A stretch of 64,000 nt of DNA, taken from assembly GCF_000621665.1 (NCBI RefSeq), contig NZ_JHXQ01000005.1, positions 124,001 to 188,000 of the forward strand. Reading direction: 5' to 3'. Positions 63,419 to 64,000 of the stretch are shown here, piece by piece. The notes under the pieces are model-generated. The model had not been told where the DNA came from and made no database searches. It saw only the letters and a list, made by a program, of their open reading frames with translations. Both the position numbers and the translations under genes were made by a program. Position 1 is the stretch's first letter, and each line of letters opens with the position of its first letter. Source of the DNA: Allorhizobium undicola ORS 992 = ATCC 700741. Its GTDB lineage: Bacteria; Pseudomonadota; Alphaproteobacteria; Rhizobiales; Rhizobiaceae.

Positions 63419-64000
63419 GCCTCCTGCTCCTTTGCGCCGTTCAGCGGCGGGCGGCCTTCCAGCGGAAACACCTTGGAGGGGTTGAGCAGCCAGCCGGGAT
63501 CGAAGGCGGCCCGCACTGCCATCTGCTGGTCGAGATCGGCCTTGCCGAACTGATGGCGCATCAGGTCGCGCTTTTCGATACCGACACCATGTTCGCCGGT
63601 CAGGCAGCCGCCCGCATCCACGCAGAGCCGCAAAATATCGTTGCCCGCCGCCTCGGCGCGGGCGGCATCCTGCGGATCGTTGATATTGTAGAGGATCAGC
63701 GGATGCATATTGCCATCGCCAGCGTGAAAGACATTGGCGACCCGCAGACCGTAGCCCGCCACGATCTCGCCCGTCCTTTTCAGCACATGGGCCAGTTGGC
63801 CAAGCGGCACCGTGCCATCCATGCAGATATAATCGGCAATGCGGCCCGTGGCGCCGAAGGCCGATTTGCGGCCCTTCCAGATCAGCGCCGCTTCCGTGGC
63901 GGACTGGCTTTCCCGGATCGTCTTCACGCCGTGTTGCCGGGCAATGTCGCAGATGGCCGAAAGCATCGCCTCCATCTCGGCCTGCGATCCCTCCACCTCG
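63415..64000 (-). CDS. glcD: glycolate oxidase subunit GlcD, C-terminal part
   Basis: Only the last ~195 residues are in the window; the frame is open to the edge. It holds the FAD-linked oxidase C-terminal domain: 'YGLRVANVFHAGDGNMHPLILYN' with metal-binding His residues and 'GGCLTGEHGVGIEKRDLM'. The stop overlaps the glcE start (TGA/ATG), so glcD-E-F is one operon. Confidence 0.92.
   Translation of the reverse strand, partial: EVEGSQAEMEAMLSAICDIARQHGVKTIRESQSATEAALIWKGRKSAFGATGRIADYICMDGTVPLGQLAHVLKRTGEIVAGYGLRVANVFHAGDGNMHPLILYNINDPQDAARAEAAGNDILRLCVDAGGCLTGEHGVGIEKRDLMRHQFGKADLDQQMAVRAAFDPGWLLNPSKVFPLEGRPPLNGAKEQEA

Overview
The window is GC-rich, densely coded chromosomal DNA from an alphaproteobacterium of the order Rhizobiales/Hyphomicrobiales (Rhizobiaceae/Brucellaceae side). 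Evidence: split b/b' F-ATPase subunits, a short HisG with HisZ, DUF2093/DUF3311/DUF4170 proteins, an MctP-type symporter, a CIRCE-controlled groESL, and many ~106 bp double-palindrome intergenic repeats of the RIME1 (rhizobia) / Bru-RS (Brucella) type. The repeats look Brucella-like, but GroES, GroEL and MutL read, from memory, closer to Rhizobium/Sinorhizobium proteins, so I do not name a genus. The order atpF0 - kup - luxR - kefB - waaA - lpxK - mutL - ileS - groESL - hisSZG is, as I recall, broadly that of a rhizobial primary chromosome.

Layout. 1-2.2 kb: end of a radical SAM gene, a repeat-rich gap, rnhB. 2.2-5 kb: F0 operon atpI-B-E-b'-b on the minus strand, closed by a hairpin terminator. 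5-9.3 kb: ion transport (corA-kup, a TerC protein). 10-14.6 kb: Mrp/ApbC Fe-S carrier, a LuxR-type regulator without luxI, an SMP-30 lactonase, a PRC-barrel protein. 14.7-23 kb: KefB antiporter, then a plus-strand run pmbA - inositol-phosphatase-like - DUF4170 - waaA - HAD - lpxK (lipid A/Kdo steps). 23-29 kb: mutL-DUF2093, then a PAS/receiver protein and a GGDEF-EAL protein. 29-38 kb: patatin, rsmD, rluB, tadA, acetyltransferase, lipoprotein, ileS. 38-43 kb: DUF3311-mctP, ribF, HAD-IIA. 43-46 kb: an MFS transporter gene wrecked by an IS110-family insertion with a passenger gene and by an internal deletion. 46-49.5 kb: groESL with an RpoH-like promoter and CIRCE, then a PAS-like gene. 49.5-55.5 kb: two tandem L,D-transpeptidases, tag, a HAD hydrolase, a DUF305 pseudogene, a metal-ligand-rich secreted protein, and a glycosyltransferase pair. 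55.6-59.2 kb: hisS-hisZ-hisG. 59.5-64 kb: DoxX protein, secreted hypothetical, glcD-glcE-glcF (glycolate oxidase; glcD runs off the window).

The most informative non-coding signal is repeat mobility. A DUF305 gene is split by one RIME1/Bru-RS element, and removing it with one TA restores a 117-codon frame, giving the target duplication directly. At 22.8-23.3 kb three elements are nested like dolls (117 bp inside 369 bp inside a 106-bp repeat), each level with a readable target duplication. Other families are a 146-bp TA-flanked inverted-repeat element whose first bases are the hisG stop codon, two exact tandem arrays (54 and 56 bp periods) built from another palindromic repeat, and a composite repeat sitting in the loop of a further hairpin family. 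I found no CRISPR array, rRNA or tRNA gene, phage or complete novel defence system.
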